From Leucobacter sp. UCMA 4100 (lineage in GTDB: Bacteria; Actinomycetota; Actinomycetes; Actinomycetales; Microbacteriaceae), in NCBI RefSeq assembly GCF_027853335.1, contig NZ_JAFEUS010000002.1:950514-1014513 (forward strand): 64,000 bases of DNA, written 5' to 3'. The translations under genes and the position numbers were made by a program. This document shows, piece after piece, positions 16,374 to 26,193 of the stretch. Each line of letters begins with the position of its first letter. The stretch's first letter is position 1. Under the pieces are notes generated by a model. That model ran no database searches and was not told the DNA's origin. It worked only from the letters and a program-made list of their open reading frames with translations.

Positions 16374-19300
16374 CTAGCCCTCTTCAGCTACTGCCACAAT
16401 CAAGGTTTGCACGAGCGGCGTACTGAGCCCGACCAGCCGCGCATCGCACAGCAGCGCGCCACGCTCGCACTCGATGCGCCACCGCACCTCGGCTGGGCCA
16501 AGCGTCGCTGCGATACGCTGCTCGAGCGGCGCCTGTTGCGGATTGACCGGGCCAGTTTCTTCGAGGGCCTCCGCGAGGCGTTGCTGCCGCACCTCAGGCG
16601 GCACATCGTGCATCGCGTTGACGGCGAACACGCCGTCGAGGCTCCAGGCTGAAACACCTGACCGCAGCGCCTCGTCGATGCGGCGAGCGCTCGCAAGGGT
16701 CTCTGGCCACGACGCAAACGGCCTCGGGGTCTGCGGTGTCGGCGCTTCGATGCCCTTCGCCGCGAGCACCTCGGTGTGCAGGCTCGCGGCGAAGGGTTCG
16801 GCGCGAAACACGTCGCAGTTCGCGAAGGTCACAACACCGACGCCGCTCGCCGTGTGCCAGCGCATGTGCGAGGTGAAGCCCGGCAACCCTCCCGTGTGCT
16901 GAGCAATGCGGCCAAACCGCAGGTCGTGCTCAACGAAGAGCCCGAGCCCATACCCGACGGCGTCGAGGCCACGCTGCTGCTGGTGAGCGCTCTGCACCGC
17001 GGCCGTATGAATGCGCTGCATCTCGCGTCTCGACGCAGGCTCCATGAGTTCTGGGCGCAGCGGGGCATCGGTATACGCCGACGATACGAAGCCAGCCCAG
17101 GTGGCAATGTCGTCGACCGTACTAAACAGCCCACCGATGCACGCGAGCGCCCCGTTGCCGACGTAAGGCTCCTCGTGCAGGTGCTTCGACTCGTCGAAGG
17201 TGCGATAGCCCTTCGCGAGCGGCGTCCCGGACGGGTAGTCGTCGGCGCTAAAGCGCGTGTGTTGAAGCCCGAGCGGATCAATCACCCGCTCCCGAATCAC
17301 CTGTTCGACCGAGCTCCCGGTGACCGCTTCGATCGCCCGGCCAACAAGGGACATCCCGAGGTTCGAGTACTGGTACATTTCGCCGGGCTCGGCGGTTAAG
17401 CGCAGCCCCTGAGCGGCGAGTTCGAGCACCGATTCACGAGTATCGCCGAGACGCCTGTCACCCCAGGCGTTGTCTTCGGCAAGCCCCGAACGGTTCGAGA
17501 GCAGCTGCTCAATCGTCACCCGCTGGGCGACCCCCTCATACATGAGGCGCACCCCAGGAACGTATTGGGTGATGGGTGCCGCAAAGTCGAGCAACCCCTC
17601 GTCGCGCAATATGAGCGCCGTGGCCGCGAGAAAGCTCTTCGTCATCGACGCGATACGAAACACGGTCCCGCGTTCGGTCGTTGAACCGGGCCCCGCAGGC
17701 TCACCAGTGGCGCGGCACCCCACGACCCCTTCACGGGTAAACACCGCCGTGATCATCGCGGGTGCGGTCGCCCTGTCAAACCCCTCGAACGCGGCGTCCA
17801 TGAGTCTCTGGAACGGTTCTGCCTCGTACACACAGTTCCCGTCGACGAACGTCGCGACAACGCTCAGTCCCGCGATTTCGGCGGGCTCGCACTCGCGCGG
17901 ATCCGCACTCAGCGCAACGAGATCGGCATACTGCCCCACGGCAATGCGCCCCACCCGACCTTCGAGGCCCGCAGCATAGGCGGGGCCCTCGCTGAAGAGC
18001 GCGAGCGCTTCTTCCACGCTCACTCGTTCGTGCGGCTCAAAGCCACCCTCAGGTCGCCCCTGCCGGTCCTGCCTCGTCACCGCGGCGTGCACCCCGAAGA
18101 GCGGCTCAGCCGGCTCGATTGGCGCGTCAGAGCCAAACGCCACCCTGGCCCCCGAGTCGAGCAGCGAGCGCCACGCATAATTGAGCACCTCACGATCGCC
18201 GAGGCGACGACCCGCGAGCGCGAAGTCGGTGGTGCAGTGAGTCGGCTGCACCGAGGCGATAACGCCGAGCTCGGCAAACCTGGGCAGATCACGCTGCGCG
18301 ATGTGTTGCGCATGCTCCACCCGATTACGCAGCCCGTGCTCGCGGGTGAGCTGAGCCGTGCGCTCATAGGCGTTCAACACACTCCGGTTCGCCGCGTCAC
18401 CAATGGCGTGGGTCGCGACCGCGATGCCCGCGGCGTTCGCCTGCTCGACGAGGGCCGTGAGCGCCTCGGTGTCGATCACCTCGACCCCGTGGTTCCCGGG
18501 GGCATCGGCAAAGTCTTCGAGCATGTGCGCACTGTGCGAGCCAAGCGCTCCGTCTGAGAAGAGTTTCACCGGCCCCGTGGTGATGAAGCGATCGCCAGCG
18601 CCGGTTCGCCACCCCTCGGCAATCGCCCGGTCGAGATCGCCCGCAGGAATGCCCTTGTGCACCCGAAGCTTCAGCTGCCCGCGCTCGTGCAAGGCCTCAA
18701 ACGCGAGCCTCGTCGCGTCTTCGTCAAAGTCAGTGATGTGCGTGACGCCCATCGCGAGCAGCCGTTCCTGAGCGACCGCGAGCAGGCCCGGCAGCAGCTC
18801 AACGCTCTGCTCCGAGAAACACGCAAGCACGGGGTCACAGGCACGCTCGCGAAGCAGCCCGGCAGGCTCGCGCCCGTCACCCTCACGCACAATGATTCCG
18901 CCAGGCACGTCATCGGTAAGCGCCCCAATGCCGGCGAGCGCAAGCCCGAGCGAGTTCACCCACAGCGAGTGCCCGTCAAGACTCGACAGCGCAACCGGCC
19001 GGTCAGCAACCACGGCGTCAAGATCGTGCCGCGACGGCAAACCGGTGGCCCAGGCATTCGCATCCCAGTACCCGCCGGTGATCCACAGGGGTGTCTCATC
19101 ACCGCCATCGCTCCCGCTCGGGTGATCGCTCGTGCCCGGGCTGTCGCTCGCGGCGATGAACTCGCGAAGCCTTTGCAGCGCCGCGTCAAGGCTCTCGGCG
19201 CCACGAAGATTCACAGTCGCGAGAGCACGCGCGTACCCGCCCGTGTGAATGTGCGCGTCGTGAAACCCGGCGACAATCGCGTGACCGGGCAGCCTCACCA

Positions 19301-19463
19301 GCTCGGCGTCGGGGTACCGCTCGCGCAATGACGCGAGATCACCCACGGCGCAAATGTCGCCGCCCTCGACGAGCAGCGCGTCGACCGCGCCACTCGAGGC
19401 ACCCTCCTCGGCGACCGCGCCGATGATGTTCGGGTGCGTGAGAATCTTTTGCGTCGCTGGCAC
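16374..19463 (-). CDS. Amidohydrolase (YtcJ-like) fused to a class C beta-lactamase-like serine hydrolase
   Basis: 1029 residues from GTG 19463, chosen because AGAGAGG lies 9 bases upstream. Residues 1 to about 545 are a complete amidohydrolase-3 protein: GFHDAHIHTGG near residue 66, a full barrel with HAIGDAANRSV and RVEHAQHI, and a late FGSDAP. Residues about 560-1029 are a serine beta-lactamase/esterase-like domain with SMTK (Ser606, Lys609), YSN (Tyr699) and HTG (His856) in the correct order. No signal peptide or membrane segment is seen, so both act in the cytoplasm. Each half is usually a stand-alone protein. It probably hydrolyses amide or ester substrates in two linked steps; the substrate is unknown. 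Confidence 0.85.
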   Translation of the reverse strand: MPATQKILTHPNIIGAVAEEGASSGAVDALLVEGGDICAVGDLASLRERYPDAELVRLPGHAIVAGFHDAHIHTGGYARALATVNLRGAESLDAALQRLREFIAASDSPGTSDHPSGSDGGDETPLWITGGYWDANAWATGLPSRHDLDAVVADRPVALSSLDGHSLWVNSLGLALAGIGALTDDVPGGIIVREGDGREPAGLLRERACDPVLACFSEQSVELLPGLLAVAQERLLAMGVTHITDFDEDATRLAFEALHERGQLKLRVHKGIPAGDLDRAIAEGWRTGAGDRFITTGPVKLFSDGALGSHSAHMLEDFADAPGNHGVEVIDTEALTALVEQANAAGIAVATHAIGDAANRSVLNAYERTAQLTREHGLRNRVEHAQHIAQRDLPRFAELGVIASVQPTHCTTDFALAGRRLGDREVLNYAWRSLLDSGARVAFGSDAPIEPAEPLFGVHAAVTRQDRQGRPEGGFEPHERVSVEEALALFSEGPAYAAGLEGRVGRIAVGQYADLVALSADPRECEPAEIAGLSVVATFVDGNCVYEAEPFQRLMDAAFEGFDRATAPAMITAVFTREGVVGCRATGEPAGPGSTTERGTVFRIASMTKSFLAATALILRDEGLLDFAAPITQYVPGVRLMYEGVAQRVTIEQLLSNRSGLAEDNAWGDRRLGDTRESVLELAAQGLRLTAEPGEMYQYSNLGMSLVGRAIEAVTGSSVEQVIRERVIDPLGLQHTRFSADDYPSGTPLAKGYRTFDESKHLHEEPYVGNGALACIGGLFSTVDDIATWAGFVSSAYTDAPLRPELMEPASRREMQRIHTAAVQSAHQQQRGLDAVGYGLGLFVEHDLRFGRIAQHTGGLPGFTSHMRWHTASGVGVVTFANCDVFRAEPFAASLHTEVLAAKGIEAPTPQTPRPFASWPETLASARRIDEALRSGVSAWSLDGVFAVNAMHDVPPEVRQQRLAEALEETGPVNPQQAPLEQRIAATLGPAEVRWRIECERGALLCDARLVGLSTPLVQTLIVAVAEEG

Positions 19464-19671
19464 GACACACCACCTCTCTGTGAGCTCTGGGCCGGCGCCC
19501 AACGGCCGAGCCTCTTCAAGGGTATGCGTGAGCGAGCCCGGGCGCCAGGGCGAAGCACAGCGTATTCGTGGCACAGCATGTCACGGTCGATACAGTGAAA
19601 GAGCAATCGGCAACCGCCTTTGGCTTCACGACAGCGGCTTCACGCGCTGCCCCAAACGACAGGTTCCGACA

Positions 19672-20781
19672 GTGCCATCAGCAACCGCACCGCTCACCGC
19701 TACCCTAGGCCCGGTACGCCAGACCTACGCTCGCGCAGAAGATTTTCCATCGGTCACCAAGGCCTACCGCACGGTTTCACGCACGGTACAAGAGCAGGGG
19801 CTGCTCGCCCGCGCCCCCATCTTTTACACGCTCGTCGCCTCGGCCATCGGGCTCGGCTTTGCCATCACCATCACTGCAGCCATCCTCATTGGCAACAGCT
19901 GGTGGCAGCTGGCCATCGGTGCCGCGCTCGGCCTACTCTTCACACAGGTCGCCTTTCTGACACACGAGGCGGCGCACCGCCAGATCCTTTCGACAGGGCC
20001 AGCGAACGATCGCCTCGCACGGGTACTCGCCGCATCAATCGGCATGAGCTACTCGTGGTGGGATTCAAAGCACAGCCGTCACCACGCAAACCCGAACCAG
20101 ATTGGCCGCGACCCAGACATCGAAGTCGATACCATCTCGTTTCTCGAGACCGATGCTGCTGAGTCACGCGGCATTGTTCGGTGGATCACCCAGCGTCAAG
20201 GCTGGCTCTTCTTCCCGCTGCTCACGCTCGAAGGGCTCAACCTTCACCTGCACGGGTTCAAACACCTCTTCGGCCGCGGCCCCGTCAAGGCACGCGCCAC
20301 CGAAATAGTGCTCATCTGCACACGATTTGTCTTGCTGTTCGGTGCGATCTTTTTCTTCCTGCCCGTTGGCAAAGCGTTCGCACTCTCTGGCGTCATGCTC
20401 GCGGTATTCGGAGTAGGGATGGGAGCAAGCTTTGCCCCAAACCACAAAGGCATGCCCGTCATTGACCCCAATACGCGCCTCGACTTCTTTGCAAAGCAGG
20501 TGCGCACGTCACGCAACATTCGCGGCGGCTGGTGGGCAACGGTGCTCATGGGCGGTCTCAACTACCAGATCGAGCACCACCTCTTTCCGAGCATGGCACG
20601 GCCACACCTCGCAAAGACCCGGCTCATTGTGCGCGAGTTCTGCCGCGAAAACGATGTGCCTTACACCGAGACCTCACTGCTGCGCTCGTACGCAATCGTG
20701 ATCGACTATTTGAACCGCGTGGGCCTCGCCGCCCGCGACCCATTCGACTGCCCGATCGCGGCGCAGTACGGAAGGCGCTAG
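19672..20781 (+). CDS. Membrane fatty acid desaturase
   Basis: 369 residues from GTG 19672 with AGG eight bases upstream. Three histidine clusters are present: HEAAH (His98), HSRHH and QIEHHLFP (His302-303), the di-iron ligands of membrane acyl desaturases. Two hydrophobic hairpins lie between them. The pattern matches the acyl-lipid/linoleoyl-CoA-type desaturases of actinobacteria such as the DesA3 group. It introduces a double bond into membrane acyl chains and may help adjust membrane fluidity. It is a single gene, divergent from the fusion gene. Confidence 0.9.
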   Translation: MPSATAPLTATLGPVRQTYARAEDFPSVTKAYRTVSRTVQEQGLLARAPIFYTLVASAIGLGFAITITAAILIGNSWWQLAIGAALGLLFTQVAFLTHEAAHRQILSTGPANDRLARVLAASIGMSYSWWDSKHSRHHANPNQIGRDPDIEVDTISFLETDAAESRGIVRWITQRQGWLFFPLLTLEGLNLHLHGFKHLFGRGPVKARATEIVLICTRFVLLFGAIFFFLPVGKAFALSGVMLAVFGVGMGASFAPNHKGMPVIDPNTRLDFFAKQVRTSRNIRGGWWATVLMGGLNYQIEHHLFPSMARPHLAKTRLIVREFCRENDVPYTETSLLRSYAIVIDYLNRVGLAARDPFDCPIAAQYGRR

Positions 20782-20832
20782 AAGCCCAGGCCCTACGAGC
20801 TCGGCGGCTCGGAGGCTTAGAGGCTTAGCGGC

Positions 20833-21336
20833 CTAGCGCTCTGAGACGCGTTGCTGCAGCGCCGCGTTCTTCTCCTCGACCATATGCTCGAGGCCGGCCG
20901 CGTACTCGGCAAGCTTCGCCGCGAGAGCCTCGTCGTGGGCACCGAGCATGCGTGCTGCGAGCAGGCCCGCGTTCTTCGCACCGCCGATCGAGACCGTCGC
21001 GACGGGAATGCCGCCCGGCATCTGCACGATGCTGAGCAGCGAGTCGAGACCGTCAAGCTTGGCGAGTGGCACGGGAACGCCGATCACCGGCAGCGTCGTG
21101 AGCGAGGCGACCATGCCGGGCAGGTGCGCGGCCCCTCCAGCGCCTGCGATGATGACGCGCAGGCCACGGCCGGCGGCCTCGCGACCGTACCGCACCATCT
21201 TCTCGGGGGTGCGGTGCGCACTGACGACCTCGACCTCGAAGGGAATGCCGAACTCGGCGAGCGCGTCGACAGCGTCGCCCATAACATTCCAGTCAGAATC
21301 TGAGCCCATGATTACGCCTACGAGTGGTTGTGTCAT
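20833..21336 (-). CDS. purE: 5-(carboxyamino)imidazole ribonucleotide mutase
   Basis: 167 residues. [22 protein letters not shown] and [16 protein letters not shown] are the classic PurE motifs. With PurK it converts AIR and bicarbonate to CAIR in purine synthesis. Located just downstream of purK on the same strand with an 80-base spacer. TACGAT lies 6 bases before its ATG, so it may also have its own leaderless transcript. Confidence 0.95.
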   Translation of the reverse strand: MTQPLVGVIMGSDSDWNVMGDAVDALAEFGIPFEVEVVSAHRTPEKMVRYGREAAGRGLRVIIAGAGGAAHLPGMVASLTTLPVIGVPVPLAKLDGLDSLLSIVQMPGGIPVATVSIGGAKNAGLLAARMLGAHDEALAAKLAEYAAGLEHMVEEKNAALQQRVSER

Positions 21337-21342
21337 GGCTCA

Positions 21343-21348
21343 ATCGTA
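21343..21348 (-). promoter_or_regulatory. -10 element TACGAT of purE, leaderless layout
   Basis: On the minus strand TACGAT ends 6 bases before the purE ATG with no ribosome site between. The purK-purE spacer also holds a GGCGGATCGC word (21393-21402). Confidence 0.4.
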
Positions 21349-21416
21349 CCCGGTTGCGAGTCGCCCCACGTCGCGATGCCCGTGGTTCACCGGGCGGATC
21401 GCGCGGCCGTGCCCGC

Positions 21417-22541
21417 CTAGAGGAATGCCGCGGCGCAGGCGTTTGCCTCGCCGCGCACCTCGGGCAGGCTGTCGCCGGTGACCGTGACGTGCCCGACCTT
21501 ACGGCCGGGTCGTGGGGTCTTGTCGTAGCTGTGCACCTTGGCGTTCGGGTACTGCGAGAGTACCTCGGGGTAGCGGAGCGACATCGTGCCCTCTGGCGGG
21601 CCGCCGAGCACATTGACCATCACCGCGACGGGAGCGGTCATCGCTGGCGAGCCGAGCGGAAGGTCAGCGACAGCGCGAAGGTGCTGTTCGAACTGGCTCG
21701 TGATGCTGCCCTCGATGGTCACGTGGCCTGAGTTGTGTGGGCGCATCGCGAGCTCGTTGACGAGCACACGCCCGTCGGTGGTCTCGAACATTTCGACGGC
21801 GAGAACGCCGGTCACGCTGACGCCCTCGGCGACGGTGTGACCGATCTGGGCTGCGGTCGCGAGTGTCGTGGCGTTCGCGACCGGTGCGGGCGCGATGACC
21901 TCGGCGCACACGCCGTCTTTCTGCACGGTCTCAACGACGGGCCACGAGCGCATCTCGCCGCTCGGGCGGCGCGCAACGAGCTGCGAGAGCTCACGCACGA
22001 AATTCACTTTTTCTTCGACGAGCAGGCGCTCGCCCTCGGCGAGGCCCTCAAACCAGTCGCTCACCTCGGCGGCCGTGTCGACAACACGGACGCCCTTCCC
22101 GTCGTAGCCACCCTTGGCGGTTTTCACGACGGCGCTGCCGCCGTGCTCTGCGATGAAGCTGGCGAGCTCGTCGGGGTTGCTCGTCGCGATCCACGCGGGA
22201 ATCGGGACGCCCAGCGCAGCGAGCTTCTCGCGCATCAGAATCTTGTCTTGGGCGTACTGCAGTGCGGCCGGCCTCGGATGCACCTGCTTGCCGCGTCGCT
22301 CGAGTTCGAGCAGAATCTCGTTGGGAACGTGTTCGTGGTCGAACGTCACAACGTCGACGGTCTCGGCAAAGGCGTACACCGTTTCGGGGTCGCGGTAGTC
22401 GCCAACAGCGTCGGCTGCGCGGGCCGCGCTCGACCCTTCGACTTCTGCGAGCACGCTGATGTTCAGACCGAGGTGAATTGCGGGTGGGATCATCATTCGC
22501 GCGAGCTGACCGCCACCAATGACACCAATCGTTACCGTCAA
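21417..22541 (-). CDS. purK: 5-(carboxyamino)imidazole ribonucleotide synthase
   Basis: 374 residues from TTG 22541, chosen because AAAGGA is 5 bases upstream and IGVIGGGQLARMM follows immediately, as in other PurK proteins. The ATP-grasp region includes VVKTAKGGYDGKGVRV and a late NELAMRPHNSGHVTIEG. It makes N5-CAIR from AIR, ATP and bicarbonate, feeding PurE, encoded downstream. Confidence 0.94.
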   Translation of the reverse strand: MTVTIGVIGGGQLARMMIPPAIHLGLNISVLAEVEGSSAARAADAVGDYRDPETVYAFAETVDVVTFDHEHVPNEILLELERRGKQVHPRPAALQYAQDKILMREKLAALGVPIPAWIATSNPDELASFIAEHGGSAVVKTAKGGYDGKGVRVVDTAAEVSDWFEGLAEGERLLVEEKVNFVRELSQLVARRPSGEMRSWPVVETVQKDGVCAEVIAPAPVANATTLATAAQIGHTVAEGVSVTGVLAVEMFETTDGRVLVNELAMRPHNSGHVTIEGSITSQFEQHLRAVADLPLGSPAMTAPVAVMVNVLGGPPEGTMSLRYPEVLSQYPNAKVHSYDKTPRPGRKVGHVTVTGDSLPEVRGEANACAAAFL

Positions 22542-22619
22542 GAGATTCCTTTCGCCTCTTCTATTGTGCCGCATTGCCGCCTGAACGGTGCACTCTTGCC
22601 ACCAGGCGGTGTATGGGCA

Positions 22620-22653
22620 GAGCCCCGGGCCGCGTGATGCGTGCCCGGGGCTC
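22620..22653. terminator. GC-rich hairpin between flotillin and purK
   Basis: GAGCCCCGGGC and its exact reverse complement form an 11-base stem with a 12-base loop, 15 bases beyond the flotillin stop codon. There is no T-run, so it may act weakly or stabilise the mRNA end. Confidence 0.45.
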
Positions 22654-22667
22654 CCGAGTCTCTGCGT

Positions 22668-24119
22668 TTACTCGCTGGCGGGGTTGCCAGCGGTGTCGTT
22701 CGTTGCAGCGGGGGCTGCGTCTGGCGTCGCCACCTGGCCGTGCGCTCCCGTGTCGCCTGCGAGCACGCTGCCCTCGGTGCGCAGCTGCTTGCCAGCTGCC
22801 GAACCCGCGGCTCCGCCCGTGACCACGCCGTTGAGCATGCCCACAAGGTCGATGCCCACGGTATCGCGCGCCATGTCGAGCAGGCCCTTCATGTTGCCCA
22901 TCGCGTCGCTCGCGACCTTCGAGGTGCCATCGGCACTCACCACGGTCATCGTGTCGATCGCACCGATCGCCTTCGAGTACTCGGCAGCGATCTCAGGCAG
23001 CAGGTGAATGAGCTCTTGCGCGAGCACGGCCTGCGACTGCTGTTCGAGGGCCTCGGCGCGGGCGTTGATGGCCTGTGCCTCAGCAATACCCTTGGCGTGG
23101 ATCGCACTTGCGTCTGCTTCACCCTCAACGGTCGTGGCGCGGGCGCGGCCCTCTGCAGCAGCGACCGACGCGGCGGCCTCAGCCTTCGCGAGCGCCTCGA
23201 CCTTAAAGGCCTCTGCCTCGGCGACGACGCGCACCTCGGCGTTCAGGCGCTCTTCTTTCAGCTTAACCTCGCGCTGGGCCGCGATTTGCTCCTGCTCAAC
23301 GATGGCCTGGCGCTGCACGGCGTCTTCAAGCGGCGATGCCGCGCGAGCGTGCGCTGCGGCACGGTCGGTCTCAGCGAGAATCTCGGCCTCGCGCAGCTTC
23401 AGCTCGCGGTTGCGATCGAGCAGCACCTTCTGGGCTGCGATCTTGGCCTCTTCAGAAGCCTGGTATGCGTTCGTGTCGGCGATGTCGGCGGCCTGGCGCA
23501 CCTTCGCGGCCTCGGGGCGACCGATGTTCGCGATGTAGTCGGCGCCGTCACGAATCTCCTGAATTTGGAGCGTGTCAACGACAAGGCCCTGCTTGGTCAG
23601 CGCCTCTTCGGCAGCTTCAAGCACGTTCTGGGCGACGACGGCGCGATCGCGAATGATCTGCATGACCGTGAGGCCACCGATAATCGAACGCAGCGAACCC
23701 GAGAGAACCTCCTGCGTTGACTGATCAATCTCGTCGGCGTTCGAAAGGAAGCGCTGCGCAGCAGCACGAATCATCTCTTGGCTGCCGCCAACCTTGACCA
23801 CGGCAACGGCCTGGCCCTGAATCGTAATGCCGTCGGTCGTCTGCGCCTCGGTCAAAATCGAGAGGCGACGTGAGTGCAGCGAGAGCGAGTACGACTTCTG
23901 GATGAAGGGCAGCACGAAGACTCCGCCGCCCGTGACCACTTTCTGGCCGCTGAGGTCGCCCTCGGCGCCCGGCGTCGCGTTGTGGCCGCGGCGACCGGTG
24001 ACAATGATCGCCTCGTCAGGCTTTGCGATGCGGTAGCGCTTGATGATCACGAGAGCGACAAGCGTCACCGCGAGCACGGCTCCGACAATTCCGATGATCG
24101 GGCTCATTGAAAGGGGCAC
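22668..24119 (-). CDS. Flotillin-like SPFH/band 7 protein
   Basis: 483 residues from GTG 24119 with AAAGGA 5 bases upstream. One N-terminal membrane segment (PIIGIVGAVLAVTLVALVII) is followed by the SPFH domain with KPDEAIIVTGRRG, then a long Ala/Glu-rich coiled-coil (AEAFKVEALAKAEAAASVAA and neighbours), and a C-terminal region ending in a Gly/Ala-rich tail. Flotillins form membrane scaffolds that organise fluid domains. The upstream NfeD-like gene makes a pair like YuaF-FloT of Bacillus. Confidence 0.92.
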   Translation of the reverse strand: MPLSMSPIIGIVGAVLAVTLVALVIIKRYRIAKPDEAIIVTGRRGHNATPGAEGDLSGQKVVTGGGVFVLPFIQKSYSLSLHSRRLSILTEAQTTDGITIQGQAVAVVKVGGSQEMIRAAAQRFLSNADEIDQSTQEVLSGSLRSIIGGLTVMQIIRDRAVVAQNVLEAAEEALTKQGLVVDTLQIQEIRDGADYIANIGRPEAAKVRQAADIADTNAYQASEEAKIAAQKVLLDRNRELKLREAEILAETDRAAAHARAASPLEDAVQRQAIVEQEQIAAQREVKLKEERLNAEVRVVAEAEAFKVEALAKAEAAASVAAAEGRARATTVEGEADASAIHAKGIAEAQAINARAEALEQQSQAVLAQELIHLLPEIAAEYSKAIGAIDTMTVVSADGTSKVASDAMGNMKGLLDMARDTVGIDLVGMLNGVVTGGAAGSAAGKQLRTEGSVLAGDTGAHGQVATPDAAPAATNDTAGNPASE

Positions 24120-24174
24120 GATATTCCTTTACTCGGCTCGGCTGAGCTCGGGTTGGTAGCAGGTCTCGAAAAGT

Positions 24175-24726
24175 CTAACGGTTCTCGTCAGCTGATTGAT
24201 AGGGTTCAACAGCAACCGACGTGGCCGAGAGGGTGTGAACGATGATCACCTGGGTTCCCCTCGAAATGTCTTCAGCGGCGGTCGCAGAAAGCGACACGCG
24301 CTCGCCATGCTTCATGAGAGCAATCTCACCGAAGCCCGATCCGCCGGGAATCGCGAGAACGACCATGCCGGTCTCACCCACGAGTGAACTCGTCGTCACC
24401 GAGGTATTCGACTGATCGTTTCGCAACGAACGCGTGAGCCACCATGCCCCGAAACCGCCGAGCACACCAGCGATGGCGCCCAACAGCGCCGCGATACCCA
24501 CCGGAACACCCGCGCCGACGCAGCCAAAAGCGGTGAAGCCAAACAGGGTCGCGAAGGCACCCACCGTCGTGAGGCTGAGTGGGCCGTCACCGCCGTCGAA
24601 AAGGTCGAAGACGCCATCGAGCAAGAAAGAAAAGAGCAGCACCACGACGCCCACAATGCCAATGACGAGAAAGACCCCGCCAGCGTAGAGTGTGCCGTCA
24701 AAGAGTGCGTTGATCCAGTCAATCAC
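24175..24726 (-). CDS. NfeD/YuaF-like membrane protein
   Basis: 183 residues. Three or four hydrophobic segments fill the first 95 residues, and the rest reads as a small beta-rich domain (SLVGETGMVVLAIPGGSGFGEIAL, then VHTLSATSVAVEPY), which resembles the OB-fold end of NfeD proteins. It lies 55 bases upstream of the flotillin gene on the same strand, the usual partnership. It is thought to help flotillin assembly or quality control in membranes; the family assignment is from layout rather than a strong motif. Confidence 0.7.
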   Translation of the reverse strand: MIDWINALFDGTLYAGGVFLVIGIVGVVVLLFSFLLDGVFDLFDGGDGPLSLTTVGAFATLFGFTAFGCVGAGVPVGIAALLGAIAGVLGGFGAWWLTRSLRNDQSNTSVTTSSLVGETGMVVLAIPGGSGFGEIALMKHGERVSLSATAAEDISRGTQVIIVHTLSATSVAVEPYQSADENR

Positions 24727-24786
24727 GATAGTTTTCTCCCTCGGTATGCTCCGAGTGTAGTCGATCGTGGCGACTCACCCCAGCCC

Positions 24787-25371
24787 CTACTGGCTGATGA
24801 TGGGGCGCAACCGCACACGCAAGGTGCCGATGCGAAAGACCTCGCTCGCGTACGCGGGCTCACCGGCGGCAAGCGGGCGTTCGCTCATCGTGCCATCGTC
24901 TTCGGGATGCAGCGTGGCTGTGCCGTTGGTTGAACCCAGGTCTTCAATGACCCACCGTTCACCCTCGAGCGTGAGACGAGCGTGCGACTTCGAGAGCGTG
25001 CGCCCCGGGTCATCGACCGCGAGCTGCGTGCAGCCGGGGATCGTGCCGGGTTTGCGCCCCACAATGACGTCTTTCGATGGCATCGCGAGCAGCGGGCCAT
25101 CAACGAGTTCGAGCACCCAATCGGCGCGACCCTTGGCCGCGGCCTGGGCGGCCTTTTCGCCGTGCTGTTCAACCGCTTCGCGCAACTCGTCACGCTGCAG
25201 CGCAATCGTGTCGCGACGCTGGTCAATGCCTGGCCAGCGGAAGGGAGTCTCTTTCGGCGCCTGGCGAAGCGATGCTGAGGGTGGGCGCCTGAAATCTTCG
25301 GCCGAGATACGACGGTAGTCTTCGACCACCTGGTCGTCGAATTCGGGTTCTTCGCCGTAGTTGCGAGTCAT
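24787..25371 (-). CDS. FHA domain protein
   Basis: 194 residues. The first 95 are charged and probably partly helical with no recognised domain. Residues about 95-190 are a forkhead-associated domain: VIVGRKPG, RTLSKSHARLTLEGERWVIE and DLGSTNGT, with the Arg, Ser, His and Asn that hold phosphothreonine. No membrane segment is visible. It probably reads out Ser/Thr kinase signalling, but no kinase gene is in this window. It lies upstream of the NfeD-flotillin pair on the same strand, 60 bases away. Confidence 0.88.
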   Translation of the reverse strand: MTRNYGEEPEFDDQVVEDYRRISAEDFRRPPSASLRQAPKETPFRWPGIDQRRDTIALQRDELREAVEQHGEKAAQAAAKGRADWVLELVDGPLLAMPSKDVIVGRKPGTIPGCTQLAVDDPGRTLSKSHARLTLEGERWVIEDLGSTNGTATLHPEDDGTMSERPLAAGEPAYASEVFRIGTLRVRLRPIISQ

Positions 25372-25454
25372 CTCGTCTCATTCCCTCCCTGGTGCAGCTG
25401 GCTCATCGCGTGCAAACGTTCACACGTGATGAGCCCACCTTCAATGATACGCAA

Positions 25455-25480
25455 AGGGCCCCGGGAATTCCCGAGGCCCT
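25455..25480 (-). terminator. Terminator of the rplK-rplA operon
   Basis: AGGGCC/GGCCCT arms surround the palindrome CGGGAATTCCCG; on the minus strand TTTG follows the stem, 12 bases after the rplA stop. Confidence 0.6.
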
Positions 25481-25492
25481 GTGAATCATGCG

Positions 25493-26182
25493 TTAGATGC
25501 TTGCGGTGTCGAGCGGAATGCCCGGGCCGAACGTCGTTGAGACGGCACCCTTCATGATGTACTTGCCCTTTGACGATGAGGGCTTGAGACGTACGATCTC
25601 GTCGAGCGCTGCGCGAATGTTGTCGCCGAGCTGCTCGGGGCTGAACGAAGCCTTGCCAGCGATGAAGTGCACGTTAGCGTGCTTGTCAACGCGGAACTCG
25701 ATCTTGCCGCCCTTGATGTCGGTGACAGCCTTGGCTGCATCGGGGGTAACGGTGCCGGTCTTGGGGTTCGGCATGAGACCACGGGGGCCCAGGACCTTAC
25801 CAAGACGGCCAACCTTGCCCATGAGCTCGGGAGTCGAAACTGCCGAGTCAAAGTTGGTGTAGCCGCCAGCGACCTTCTCGATGAGCTCGTCGCCGCCAAC
25901 CTCGTCAGCGCCAGCAGCGAGTGCTGCCTCTGCTGCGGGGCCGGTTGCGAAGACGATCACGCGAGCCGTCTTACCGGTGCCGTGAGGCAGGCTCACGGTG
26001 CCGCGAACCATCTGATCGGCCTTACGAGGATCGACACCGAGACGGAGGGCAACCTCAACGGTCGAGTCGGTCTTCTTCGAGCCGGTCTCCTTTGCGAGTG
26101 CTACAGCCTCTTCAGGGGTGTAGAACTTGCCAGGAACAATCTTTTCTACCGCCGCGCGGTAAGCCTTTGAATTCTTTGACAT
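25493..26182 (-). CDS. rplA: 50S ribosomal protein L1
   Basis: 229 residues, full length for bacterial L1. Recognisable segments include [32 protein letters not shown] and [25 protein letters not shown] precedes the ATG. L1 binds 23S rRNA at the tRNA exit side and in many bacteria represses its own operon by binding a site upstream of rplK. Confidence 0.97.
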   Translation of the reverse strand: MSKNSKAYRAAVEKIVPGKFYTPEEAVALAKETGSKKTDSTVEVALRLGVDPRKADQMVRGTVSLPHGTGKTARVIVFATGPAAEAALAAGADEVGGDELIEKVAGGYTNFDSAVSTPELMGKVGRLGKVLGPRGLMPNPKTGTVTPDAAKAVTDIKGGKIEFRVDKHANVHFIAGKASFSPEQLGDNIRAALDEIVRLKPSSSKGKYIMKGAVSTTFGPGIPLDTASI

Positions 26183-26193
26183 GTCTCTTCTCC

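Noticed and set aside
16374..19463. Antibiotic-resistance beta-lactamase
   Set aside because: No signal peptide, HTG in place of KTG, and fusion to an amidohydrolase; an intracellular esterase/peptidase-like role is more likely.
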